Positions 1 through 6,083 of a stretch of 7,459 bases of DNA are shown here, in pieces. The position numbers were made by a program, and so were the translations under genes. This DNA is from an uncultured Eubacteriales bacterium (GTDB lineage: Bacteria; Bacillota; Clostridia; Oscillospirales; CAG-272), in assembly GCA_934365155.1 (NCBI GenBank), contig CAKRMZ010000052.1, forward strand, positions 1-7,459, in the 5' to 3' direction. Within the stretch, counting starts at the first letter, position 1; the number at the start of each line of letters is the position of its first letter. The notes under the pieces were generated by a model. It did not search any database. It had not been told where the DNA came from and was given only the letters and a program-made list of their open reading frames with translations.

Positions 1-889
1 GCCGGTGTACCACACCCGATTTTGAAACGGCCGGGCTATGCATTTCTCCAAGTTCTTTGACAGTAGCCGACGGATTTTCCATACGGAGTTTCGCCGTGGT
101 TTGCAAGGCCTCCGGCAGAAGCTGCATCTTGCCGCTGTCAAGAAGCTTTTGGATCGCAGCCAACTGAATTTGTGAAGCGCTTATTGATTTATCCATATTG
201 GCAATCTCACAATTACTGATTCGATTGGCATTATTCCGAATATCACCTAAAATTTTCTCATCCATTAAACGGAACACCGCTTTTTTTGCACCGATCAGTA
301 CCAAGAAATGTTCGATCGCTTCGCTTTTTTTCAAATATACAACATAAGAAGAATTCCGTTTTATCATTTTTGCTTCGATATCACAGGCTAAAAGAAGCTT
401 TAGAAGTTCCTCGCTTAAAATAAAATGCGTTGTGGTAATTTCCAAATGATAGGCATCGCTCGGATCCGAGACCATGCCACCCGACAAAAAAGTTCCTCGT
501 AAAAAAGCCTCCATGCAGTGCGGGCATAAGAATATATCATTCGGTATCCGAAGGGATACCTCATTCTCTTTTAAAAAACGAGTGTATATTTTTTTAGTGT
601 CCGATCCGTTGGCAACCGTAATCTTATAGCTATAATATTGCCCCTCTTCCGAATATTCACTCTTGCTTTTTTTCTCAGTTCTGTAAAGGTTCGGATGAAC
701 GGAGAATTCTTCATCCAGCAAGCGAACAATCAACTCAGCCAAAGAACGATTTTCGGTAATGTATTTAATTCTTGTTTTTTCAAAAACATTTCCGAAAGCA
801 AGCAAACCATACAGTTCGGCTGATTTGCAGCAGGCTTTTGTTCCGGTCAGGGCGCAAAGTGTTTGTTTTGTTTCGCTGGTGAAAGACAT
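1..889 (-). CDS. whiA: WhiA, DNA-binding regulator of sporulation/cell division (3' end cut by window edge)
   Basis: The frame opens at ATG 889-887, and 296 codons are visible before the left edge. WhiA proteins pair an N-terminal LAGLIDADG homing-endonuclease-like domain, without known nuclease activity, with a C-terminal helix-turn-helix; they act on sporulation, division and chromosome segregation. Visible here are the endonuclease-like core with FLRGTFLSGG (residues 129-138) and YHLE (147-150), then the linker motif RNNANRISNCEIAN (218-231), then the helix-turn-helix segment with LPEAL (258-262), ENPSATVKELG (271-281) and SPAVSKSGVVHR (285-296). Family members are about 310-320 residues, so roughly 15-20 C-terminal residues lie outside the window. 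The start is supported by GGAGG about 11 nt upstream (positions 901-906), and 19 bp separate it from the rapZ stop. A CPHC pair sits at 122-125. It is the last visible gene of the minus-strand unit. Identity is read from motifs and gene order and is very secure. Confidence 0.95.
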   Translation of the reverse strand, partial: MSFTSETKQTLCALTGTKACCKSAELYGLLAFGNVFEKTRIKYITENRSLAELIVRLLDEEFSVHPNLYRTEKKSKSEYSEEGQYYSYKITVANGSDTKKIYTRFLKENEVSLRIPNDIFLCPHCMEAFLRGTFLSGGMVSDPSDAYHLEITTTHFILSEELLKLLLACDIEAKMIKRNSSYVVYLKKSEAIEHFLVLIGAKKAVFRLMDEKILGDIRNNANRISNCEIANMDKSISASQIQLAAIQKLLDSGKMQLLPEALQTTAKLRMENPSATVKELGEMHSPAVSKSGVVHR

Positions 890-908
890 CTATCCCGCAA
901 ACCTCCGA

Positions 909-1766
909 TTATTTTTTATCAATATCCCGATGAATTGCCGCGACATTCGCGCCTTTTGCTTCAAAATGCTGTTTGGTTGCCTCACAAAGCGCCACGGAGC
1001 GATGCTTTCCGCCGGTACATCCAAAAGCGATCCCCAACTGGCTTTTTCCCTCTTCTATATAGAGCGGAAGCAAAAAATCGAGCATATCATACAGTTTGTT
1101 CATAAACCGTTTCACTCCGTCAGATGCAAAAACGAAATCTCTCACCTCAGGTGAAAGACCGGTTAAATCCTTCAGATCCGGTTCGTAAAAAGGGTTGGGA
1201 AAGCATCGGACATCAAATACCAAATCCGCCTCGGCAGCGATTCCGTATTTAAATCCGAAAGAAATACAATTAATTAAAATGCTTCGATTTTTTTTATAGG
1301 ATGTAATCATAAAAATTTTATCGCGAAGCTGACGGGTTGTCAGTGAAGACGTATCAATAATATAATCTGCACGTGCACGTGCGTCGGAAAGGACTGCCCT
1401 TTCCGTGCGGATTGCCTCCGACAGAGAGCGATTGGTATGAGCAAAAGGATGCAACCTTCTGGATTCTTTGTACCGGTTCATCAGCACGGCATCCGCGCAA
1501 TCCAAAAAAATAAGTTCACAGGAATAGCCCTGTTTCTTTAACGCATCCAAACCGGAAAACAATGTATGAAATTCAATTTCGCCGCGTGCGTCAATAATAA
1601 AGGCAACATCTTCACTCTTCCCGGGAGACTGCTGATAAATCTCCACAAATTTCGGTATGAGCACGGCCGGCATATTGTCAATGCAATAATATCCGGCATC
1701 CTCGAGCGCATTGGCCGCCTGCGTTTTTCCGCTGCCCGAAAGTCCCGTTAAAACAATAAAATTCAT
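909..1766 (-). CDS. rapZ: RapZ/YvcJ-family nucleotide-binding, RNase adapter protein
   Basis: A 285-residue protein, matching the family length (E. coli RapZ 284, B. subtilis YvcJ about 295). The N-terminal P-loop domain has Walker A GLSGSGKT (residues 8-15), CIDNMPAVLIPKF (28-40), DARGE (59-63) and RYKESRRLHPF (98-108). The C-terminal domain has SFGFKYG (169-175), DVRCFPNPFY (185-194) and the signature GCTGGKHRSV (249-258). In E. coli the C-terminal domain binds the GlmY/GlmZ small RNAs to control glmS and thus amino-sugar supply to the cell wall. In Gram-positives the protein hydrolyses nucleotides and its targets are less clear, so an amino-sugar role here is inferred. I chose ATG 1766-1764 over an in-frame TTG at 1793-1791 because GGAGG (1771-1775) lies just upstream of the ATG and because Walker A then sits at the usual distance from the N-terminus. 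It starts 23 bp after the murB stop, and no yvcK/glmR gene lies between it and whiA. Confidence 0.96.
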   Translation of the reverse strand: MNFIVLTGLSGSGKTQAANALEDAGYYCIDNMPAVLIPKFVEIYQQSPGKSEDVAFIIDARGEIEFHTLFSGLDALKKQGYSCELIFLDCADAVLMNRYKESRRLHPFAHTNRSLSEAIRTERAVLSDARARADYIIDTSSLTTRQLRDKIFMITSYKKNRSILINCISFGFKYGIAAEADLVFDVRCFPNPFYEPDLKDLTGLSPEVRDFVFASDGVKRFMNKLYDMLDFLLPLYIEEGKSQLGIAFGCTGGKHRSVALCEATKQHFEAKGANVAAIHRDIDKK

Positions 1767-1770
1767 ACTT

Positions 1771-1775
1771 CCTCC
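1771..1775 (-). promoter_or_regulatory. Ribosome binding site that decides the rapZ start
   Basis: GGAGG on the minus strand, 4 nt before ATG 1766-1764. The alternative TTG at 1793, overlapping the murB stop, has no Shine-Dalgarno-like sequence upstream. The short spacing is still compatible with initiation. Confidence 0.7.
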
Positions 1776-1789
1776 GTTTTTAAGCTTCC

Positions 1790-2692
1790 TCAATGAATAA
1801 ATTTAATTTCGCACTCCAATTCCACTCCGAATTTTTTCAACACCGTATCCCGTACCGCTTCAATCAATTGTTTGACATCTTCGGCACTGGCCCCTCCGTC
1901 GTTAACAATAAATCCGGCATGCTTTTGAGAAACGCATGCCCCGCCGATCCGATATCCCTTTAATCCTGCGTCTTCAATTAATTTTGCGGCAAAAGCACCT
2001 ACCGGACGCTTAAAGATACTGCCCGCACTCGGCAAATCCAATGGCTGTTTGGATACCCGACGCTGCATCAGATTTTCCATTTTTGAGCAAATCTCTGTCT
2101 GATCTCCGGGCTTTAAAGAAAAGCAGCATGAAAGAATCACAAAATTTTCATCCATAAAACAGCTATGGCGATATGAAAATTTCAGTTCTTCACCTGCTAT
2201 TTCAATCAAATCATGTTTGTGCAAATCATATGCGCGTACACTTTTCACGACATCTCGCATTTCACCGTCATAGGCACCCGCATTCATATATACGGCACCG
2301 CCGCATGTTCCCGGAATTCCGTAGGCAAATTCCAGTCCGGTTAAAGACGCCTGCCGGGCGCGAAATGCCAATAATGTTAACGATGCTCCGCATTCCGCAA
2401 CAATTTCGTTTTGGTTTACACTTATTTTTTGCATTTTGACGGTAGATATGACAGCGCCGTCAAAACCGCTGTCAGAAAACAATATATTGGAAGCATTCCC
2501 GATAATCTGATATCGAATATTCCTTTTTATACAAATCTCCAAAGCATCAATCAAAGCAGCTTCATTTTCCGGATATAGTATAACGGATGCGGCCCCTCCG
2601 ATTTTGAACGTTGACACGGAGCTCAAGTTTCGGTCGCACTCATATGTAAGTTCCGCTACTTTGGAAATTTCATGCAAAAAGTCTAAGTTCAT
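1790..2692 (-). CDS. murB: UDP-N-acetylenolpyruvoylglucosamine reductase (MurB)
   Basis: A cytosolic FAD enzyme that uses NADPH to reduce the enolpyruvyl group of UDP-GlcNAc-enolpyruvate to UDP-N-acetylmuramate, the second committed step of peptidoglycan precursor synthesis. At 300 residues it has the length of the shorter Gram-positive MurB class. Visible motifs are the N-terminal STFKIGG (27-33), FAD-contact segments IIGNASNILFSDSGF (63-77) and YGIPGTCGGAVYMNAGAY (124-141), SYRHS (173-177, Arg175), the active-site loop PSAGSIFKRP (221-230) with Ser225 as expected proton donor, GLKGYRIGGA (243-252), SQKHAGFIVN (255-264), and the terminal LECEIKFI (292-299) carrying the conserved acidic residues. 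The ATG is preceded by a GGGGTGAG site. It lies 24 bp after the LUD gene and 23 bp before rapZ. In many clostridia murB also precedes rapZ, which supports the assignment. Confidence 0.97.
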   Translation of the reverse strand: MNLDFLHEISKVAELTYECDRNLSSVSTFKIGGAASVILYPENEAALIDALEICIKRNIRYQIIGNASNILFSDSGFDGAVISTVKMQKISVNQNEIVAECGASLTLLAFRARQASLTGLEFAYGIPGTCGGAVYMNAGAYDGEMRDVVKSVRAYDLHKHDLIEIAGEELKFSYRHSCFMDENFVILSCCFSLKPGDQTEICSKMENLMQRRVSKQPLDLPSAGSIFKRPVGAFAAKLIEDAGLKGYRIGGACVSQKHAGFIVNDGGASAEDVKQLIEAVRDTVLKKFGVELECEIKFIH

Positions 2693-2716
2693 ATTTTACT
2701 CACCCCAAGCAAATGC

Positions 2717-3382
2717 TCAATATCCAAGTTTCTCATTTACCAAAATCACTTTGATCCGATTTTTAATTCTCTGACGGGAAAACACCACATAATCACAGCA
2801 TACTCTGCTGTCACTGCCGCAACCGTCGCACATTTCGGAATTCATCTTCCGTTCCAGCGAAACGCAGTGTCCGGAATGGCGACAGAATGTATCACACGAA
2901 AGACGGACTGTATTAGCTGGCTCTGCAATTTCTTTGACACGACGTATCGCAGAATCAATATCGGGTACAATTTTATTGATACCCGCCACGCATATAACGG
3001 ATTCCGGACCGAAAATCATAGCGGCAACACGGTTTCCGTTACCGTCCACACAATAAAGATTTCCTGTCTCCGTTATCGCATTCGCTGAAGTAAGGTATAC
3101 ATCCGAAAAAAAAGCCTCTCGCATCACCTGTTTTGCTTTTTCCGGGGTCATTTCCGGTGCAGAACGGTCCAAATACCGATAGTCCCCGCAGCGAAGCATC
3201 TCCGGAACGCCGAGTTCTTTTAAAGTCATGGATCCGCCCATTGCAACACTTTGCCCTTTTTCGATCAAAGAAAAAATTTGTTGTTTCGCTGCCTCTTTAT
3301 TTTCTGCATAATAAACTTCAAAATTATTTTTTCTTAAATTTTCAAATGTTTGTTTGATTTTTTCTTTTTCCAAATTCTCCAT
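2717..3382 (-). CDS. LUD-domain protein (LutC/YkgG-like, DUF162), Cys-rich C-terminus
   Basis: 221 residues, recognised as the LUD (lactate utilisation) domain family. A helical N-terminus is followed by the GxGGS-like MGGSMTLKELGV (48-59), then TSANAITETGNLYCVDGNGN (98-117) and FGPESVICVAGINKIVPD (124-141), and the family-typical end CCDYVVFSRQ...KVILVNEKLGY (195-221). LutC-type proteins work with the Fe-S proteins LutA and LutB in lactate oxidation, but many stand-alone LUD proteins have no defined function and neither partner is visible here. I therefore assign the family only, not lactate use. The C-terminus holds seven cysteines within 34 residues (163, 167, 173, 185, 188, 195, 196), suggestive of a metal site or disulfide chemistry; this is inference. 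An ACGGAGATAG site lies 8 nt before the ATG. It sits 53 bp after the SLOG gene and 24 bp before murB, probably co-transcribed. Confidence 0.85.
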   Translation of the reverse strand: MENLEKEKIKQTFENLRKNNFEVYYAENKEAAKQQIFSLIEKGQSVAMGGSMTLKELGVPEMLRCGDYRYLDRSAPEMTPEKAKQVMREAFFSDVYLTSANAITETGNLYCVDGNGNRVAAMIFGPESVICVAGINKIVPDIDSAIRRVKEIAEPANTVRLSCDTFCRHSGHCVSLERKMNSEMCDGCGSDSRVCCDYVVFSRQRIKNRIKVILVNEKLGY

Positions 3383-3435
3383 GATTCTATCTCCGTAACT
3401 TCTTTAAAACTATCAATTTGCAATATGAAATAAAA

Positions 3436-3774
3436 CTATATGCGAATCACCCGAACCGGAACACCGGTCTCCATACAATGCATTACACTATATGCCGTAC
3501 CGCGGGATTGTCCGTCCCAAAACGCCAAAACATACTGAGCATAGTGAACAATCTGCTCATTTCGCAAAAGGGGTGCACGTCGGCCGAAAGTCTTATAATC
3601 CGGCCGAAATATTCGAAGTGCGATATGATGCTCCTTCGCATAACGCTCGGCAAGTGCGTCAACGCCGACCGCACCGCCGCTCACAATTTCAGACGCATTA
3701 CAGGGAATGTATTCGCACAGCTTTTGATATACGTCCTGGGATGCGTTTCGCGATCCGATTACTGCTACTCTCAT
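3436..3774 (-). CDS. SLOG-superfamily DUF2493-like protein
   Basis: A 112-residue single-domain protein of the SLOG (SMF/DprA-LOG) Rossmann-like superfamily, closest by eye to DUF2493/YspA-type proteins. Diagnostic motifs are an N-terminal strand with GSR (7-9), the glycine loop SGGAVGVDALAERYA (32-46), PDYKTFGRRAPLLRNEQIV (58-76) and AFWDGQSRGT (84-93). SLOG domains bind nucleotides or nucleotide-derived ligands, and several act as sensors or as lysine-decarboxylase-like phosphoribohydrolases. The PGGxGTxxE motif of LOG enzymes is not present, so ligand sensing is a more cautious guess than catalysis. An AGAGGA site lies shortly upstream of the ATG. It is the promoter-proximal gene of the minus-strand unit ending in murB-rapZ-whiA. 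The product is certain only at the superfamily level. Confidence 0.82.
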   Translation of the reverse strand: MRVAVIGSRNASQDVYQKLCEYIPCNASEIVSGGAVGVDALAERYAKEHHIALRIFRPDYKTFGRRAPLLRNEQIVHYAQYVLAFWDGQSRGTAYSVMHCMETGVPVRVIRI

Positions 3775-3831
3775 TACAATTCCTCTTGGTCCTATTTTTT
3801 GATAATATCATGAAACATCTTGAGCAGTGTT

Positions 3832-3845
3832 TATAATTAATTATA
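3832..3845. repeat. 14-bp perfect palindrome (TATAATTAATTATA)
   Basis: The sequence equals its own reverse complement. On the minus strand it lies about 20 nt downstream of the -10 box at 3864-3869, so it overlaps the likely early transcribed region of the SLOG-LUD-murB transcript. That placement would suit a repressor site. Its pure A/T composition in AT-rich DNA makes chance occurrence quite possible. Confidence 0.4.
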
Positions 3846-3863
3846 GTAAATTCTATCATATTT

Positions 3864-3892
3864 ATTATATCAAACCGCCTGAATTTTTACAA
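3864..3892 (-). promoter_or_regulatory. Sigma-A-type promoter with extended -10 for the SLOG-LUD-murB-rapZ-whiA unit
   Basis: On the minus strand, TTGTAA (3892-3887) and a perfect TATAAT (3869-3864) are separated by 17 bp, and a TG one base before the -10 box gives an extended -10 element. The -35 matches four of six consensus bases. The start would fall near 3857, leaving about 80 nt of leader before the first gene. No comparable promoter was seen in the short gaps between the downstream genes, supporting one transcript. Confidence 0.7.
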
Positions 3893-3966
3893 CTTTTTTA
3901 TAAAAAAAGGATAAAACAAAAAAAATTGTTACACATAAATAATCTGATAGCGAGCAAATTAATATC

Positions 3967-3982
3967 GAGGATTTAAATCCTC
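3967..3982. repeat. 16-bp perfect palindrome (GAGGATTTAAATCCTC)
   Basis: An uninterrupted dyad of 8-bp half-sites with GC-containing ends, 14 bp upstream of the candidate spoIVB -35 element and about 75 bp upstream of the minus-strand -35. No T-run follows it on either strand, so it does not look like an intrinsic terminator. A dimeric regulator binding site is the natural reading, but no regulator can be named from sequence alone. Confidence 0.5.
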
Positions 3983-3996
3983 AAAAAAGCAAAACC

Positions 3997-4026
3997 AAAT
4001 ATTTCAAGCGGTGTTCTTTCAAAATA
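3997..4026 (+). promoter_or_regulatory. Candidate sigma-G-type promoter for spoIVB
   Basis: AAATA (3997-4001), 18 bp, then CAAAATA (4020-4026). The forespore sigma-G consensus from B. subtilis is roughly GHATR-18-CATWMTA, so this fits four of five and six of seven bases with the right spacing. Transcription would begin near 4033, just before the leader reading frame. It is the best match I found in the region. Since spoIVB is a sigma-G target in B. subtilis the role is plausible but unproven. Confidence 0.4.
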
Positions 4027-4050
4027 TTAATGAAACCAATAGAGAGGAAC

Positions 4051-4083
4051 ATGTTGTGTTTGCGGTGCGCAAAAAGGCCGTGA
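4051..4083 (+). CDS. Short leader reading frame upstream of spoIVB (10 codons)
   Basis: ATG at 4051 is preceded by AGAGAGGAAC, a good Shine-Dalgarno site with short spacing. It encodes MLCLRCAKRP and ends at TGA 4081-4083. It is in the same frame as spoIVB, whose ATG follows 21 bp after this stop and has no clear Shine-Dalgarno of its own. Ribosomes finishing the leader could reinitiate at spoIVB. Two cysteine codons and rare-type arginine codons (CGG, AGG) could make it sensitive to tRNA supply. Whether it is translated is unknown. Confidence 0.4.
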   Translation: MLCLRCAKRP

Positions 4084-4104
4084 ATACAATATATCGGCAA
4101 AACA

Positions 4105-5259
4105 ATGCAAAGAAAAAAATCCAACAATAAGATTTGTCAACGTTTTTTTACGTTGATAGCCGCTTTGAGCTTTGCCTTTCTGCTTGTAACGAGCACAAGC
4201 GCCTGCATCGATAATTGGAATGTTTCGGACAGAGAAGAAAGCCACACCGCTTGTGCACTGGCAATTTCTGACGTCGACATTTCAAGCCGCTCCGATGTTA
4301 CGGCATGCAGCGTCAATAATTTTGACATTCACTCGCAAAAACTGGCAGTCGGCGGAATGCCGTTCGGAGTTAAGCTCTCGCTCCGCGGAGTCATTGTAAT
4401 CGGCATCTCGGAAATTCAAACCGATAACGGAACACAATGTCCCGCCAAAAAAGCCGGCATCCATCCGAAAGACATTATTACACACATCAATCAAAGCGAG
4501 ATTACCGATGTCAATCAGCTCACACAAATCGTCGAATCATCCCAAGGAAACAGCCTAAACTTTACACTTCTCCGCAATGACAAAGAATATACGGCGCAAA
4601 TTACACCGATAAAAGATGTCAATGACGGAAAATACAAAGTCGGATTTTGGATTCGCGATAACGCAGCAGGAATCGGCACGGTTACTTTTATCAACACCGA
4701 GAACAAAACCTTCGGGGGTCTTGGGCACGGAATATGCGATGCAGAAACCGGAATGCTTTTTCCATTTTCAAGCGGCAGTATTATGAACGTTAATATCAAC
4801 GGCGTTCAAAAAGGAGTGCCGGGCACGCCGGGCGAACTGATGGGAAGTTTTCACCAAGGTACTTGCGGCTCACTGCTCTCAAACACAGATTGCGGTGTGT
4901 TCGGAAAATTTGATGAAAACGTAAATTTTGATCACCTGCCAATGCTATACGCCGCAGAAAAAAGTGAAGTCAAAGAAGGCGTCGCGCACATCTATTGTAC
5001 AACAGATCAAGGGGAACCGCGAAAATACGAAATTGAAATATCCAAAATTAATAAAAACTCCGGCAGCACCAAAAATTTCATTGTTACAATCACCGACCCC
5101 GAACTGATTTCAAAAACCGGCGGGATTGTGCAAGGAATGAGCGGATCTCCGATCATTCAAAACGATAAAATTGTCGGTGCTGTAACCCATGTGCTTATTA
5201 ACGATCCGGTACGCGGTTACGGAATATTTATTGAAAATATGCTTGCCAATATTCCGTAA
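4105..5259 (+). CDS. spoIVB: SpoIVB, sporulation serine protease (PDZ + S55 peptidase)
   Basis: SpoIVB is made in the forespore, crosses the inner membrane and cleaves the SpoIVFA inhibitor, releasing SpoIVFB to process pro-sigma-K in the mother cell. The 384-residue protein has a basic N-terminus and one hydrophobic segment (about 14-33), then GGMPFGVKL (83-91), a PDZ domain (about 90-165; AGIHPKDIITHIN 117-129), FWIRDNAAGIGTVTF (181-195), GGLGHGI (204-210), PGTPGELMGSF (239-249), and the terminal block ITD...TGGIVQGMSGSPIIQ (329-352) and GAVTHVLINDP (358-368). By spacing to B. subtilis His236/Asp363/Ser378, the catalytic residues are His208, Asp331 and Ser346; all are present. It is shorter than the B. 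subtilis protein (about 426), mainly before the PDZ domain. The start is the only ATG after the in-frame stop at 4081 and lacks a clear Shine-Dalgarno. Eight cysteines follow the membrane segment. In Bacillus the gene sits between recN and spo0A; here it leads a unit with two deacetylases. Confidence 0.96.
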   Translation: MQRKKSNNKICQRFFTLIAALSFAFLLVTSTSACIDNWNVSDREESHTACALAISDVDISSRSDVTACSVNNFDIHSQKLAVGGMPFGVKLSLRGVIVIGISEIQTDNGTQCPAKKAGIHPKDIITHINQSEITDVNQLTQIVESSQGNSLNFTLLRNDKEYTAQITPIKDVNDGKYKVGFWIRDNAAGIGTVTFINTENKTFGGLGHGICDAETGMLFPFSSGSIMNVNINGVQKGVPGTPGELMGSFHQGTCGSLLSNTDCGVFGKFDENVNFDHLPMLYAAEKSEVKEGVAHIYCTTDQGEPRKYEIEISKINKNSGSTKNFIVTITDPELISKTGGIVQGMSGSPIIQNDKIVGAVTHVLINDPVRGYGIFIENMLANIP

Positions 5260-5285
5260 AAAGCTCAAGGGGAGGAAAACCATAT

Positions 5286-6080
5286 ATGAAATTTTATAAA
5301 AAAACAGCTATCCTGTGCAGCGTTATATGTTTTATATTATGCGCAAATTTCACACAGGTCCAGATATGGGCAACCGAAAATACAGCACACAACTGGTATT
5401 TTAAATTATCAGAAAACAATATACCGCAAACTGATGAACAATTTAAATTTATCGAAAATTATAACGGATATTACTTTAATCCGCAAGCAGCAAAAAATGA
5501 TGATAAGGTAATTTATCTCACATTCGATGCCGGATATGAAAACGGAAATATTGAAAAAATATTAGACGCTCTAAACAAGCATAATGCCAAAGGAACATTC
5601 TTTGTTTTAGAAAACTTGATTAAAAGAAATCCGGAACTGATATGCCGAATGGTGAACGAAGGTCATACCGTAGCAAACCATACTGCCACTCATCCGGATA
5701 TGACAAAGAAAACAAATTTAAACGATTTCAAGGCAGAACTTGACCGTTTGAATGAATGCTATCAAGCACTTACCGGAGAAACGATATCGCCTTTTTATCG
5801 TCCGCCGGAAGGAAAATTTTCAGAATCAAATCTAAAATTTGCCGATCAGCTCGGCTACAAAACAATCTTTTGGAGCTTTGCATATGCGGATTGGGATAAT
5901 GCAAAACAGCCGGACGCAGAAAAATCTATCCAAAAAATTTTAAAGCGCACGCATAACGGCGAAATCATTTTATTGCATCCCACCTCCGCTACCAATGCAC
6001 AAATCATGGATACTCTGCTTACCGAATGGGAGAACATGGGTTATCGATTCGGACTTTTGACAGAGCTTGAAGGCAATTAA
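5286..6080 (+). CDS. pdaA: PdaA, delta-lactam-biosynthetic de-N-acetylase (CE4 family)
   Basis: PdaA removes the N-acetyl group from muramic acid in spore cortex peptidoglycan after an amidase (CwlD) has stripped the peptide, and helps close the muramic delta-lactam ring that lytic enzymes recognise at germination. The 264-residue protein has a signal peptide or anchor (about 1-29), the PdaA-type lead-in HNWYFK (35-40) and IENYNGYYF (56-64), then the NodB domain: LTFDAGYENG (78-87), the metal-binding pair in NHTATHPDM (131-139; His132, His136), YRPPEGKFSE (171-180), FWSFAYADWDN (195-205) and LLHPTSATNA (229-238; His231). Asp81 is the catalytic base. The following position, Asp in ordinary CE4 enzymes and Asn in B. 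subtilis PdaA, is Ala82. AAGGGGAGG lies 10 nt before the ATG. It follows spoIVB by 26 bp and is probably co-transcribed under the same forespore control. Confidence 0.94.
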   Translation: MKFYKKTAILCSVICFILCANFTQVQIWATENTAHNWYFKLSENNIPQTDEQFKFIENYNGYYFNPQAAKNDDKVIYLTFDAGYENGNIEKILDALNKHNAKGTFFVLENLIKRNPELICRMVNEGHTVANHTATHPDMTKKTNLNDFKAELDRLNECYQALTGETISPFYRPPEGKFSESNLKFADQLGYKTIFWSFAYADWDNAKQPDAEKSIQKILKRTHNGEIILLHPTSATNAQIMDTLLTEWENMGYRFGLLTELEGN

Positions 6081-6083
6081 AAT

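Larger units (their letters stand above)
3775..4104. other. 330-bp divergent intergenic region
   Basis: This AT-rich stretch separates the minus-strand murB unit from the plus-strand spoIVB unit. It contains a sigma-A-type promoter for the minus strand, a 14-bp and a 16-bp perfect palindrome, a candidate sigma-G-type promoter facing right, and a 10-codon reading frame with its own ribosome binding site. I see no transcription terminator, tRNA or recognisable riboswitch in it. Confidence 0.75.

Noticed and set aside
759..1154. Plus-strand open frame of 131 codons across whiA and rapZ
   Set aside because: It is antisense to two well-supported genes and its translation shows no family motif or ribosome binding site.
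1367..1382. Short GCACGTGCACGTGC repeat
   Set aside because: It is explained by the coding sequence for the conserved Asp-Ala-Arg-Ala-Arg-Ala-Asp stretch of RapZ.
1767..1793. TTG start for rapZ overlapping the murB stop, adding nine residues
   Set aside because: No Shine-Dalgarno upstream, whereas the ATG at 1766 has GGAGG and gives the usual family N-terminus.
3967..3982. Palindrome as an intrinsic terminator
   Set aside because: No T-run follows the stem on either strand; the A-run on its right side is on the wrong side for plus-strand termination.
4081..4083. TGA between the leader and spoIVB read as a sense codon (Trp or selenocysteine)
   Set aside because: TGA ends murB and the YesL-like gene in this window, no obvious recoding hairpin was noticed, and SpoIVB already has a complete N-terminal membrane segment without the extension.
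4080..4127. A 15-codon GTG-started frame overlapping the spoIVB start
   Set aside because: Its only purine-rich upstream sequence is 2 nt away, too close to act as a ribosome binding site, and the frame ends in spoIVB without any recognisable feature.
4195..4206. Lipobox at SpoIVB residues 31-34 (TSAC)
   Set aside because: Threonine at -3 is a poor fit to the lipobox and SpoIVB proteins are not known as lipoproteins.
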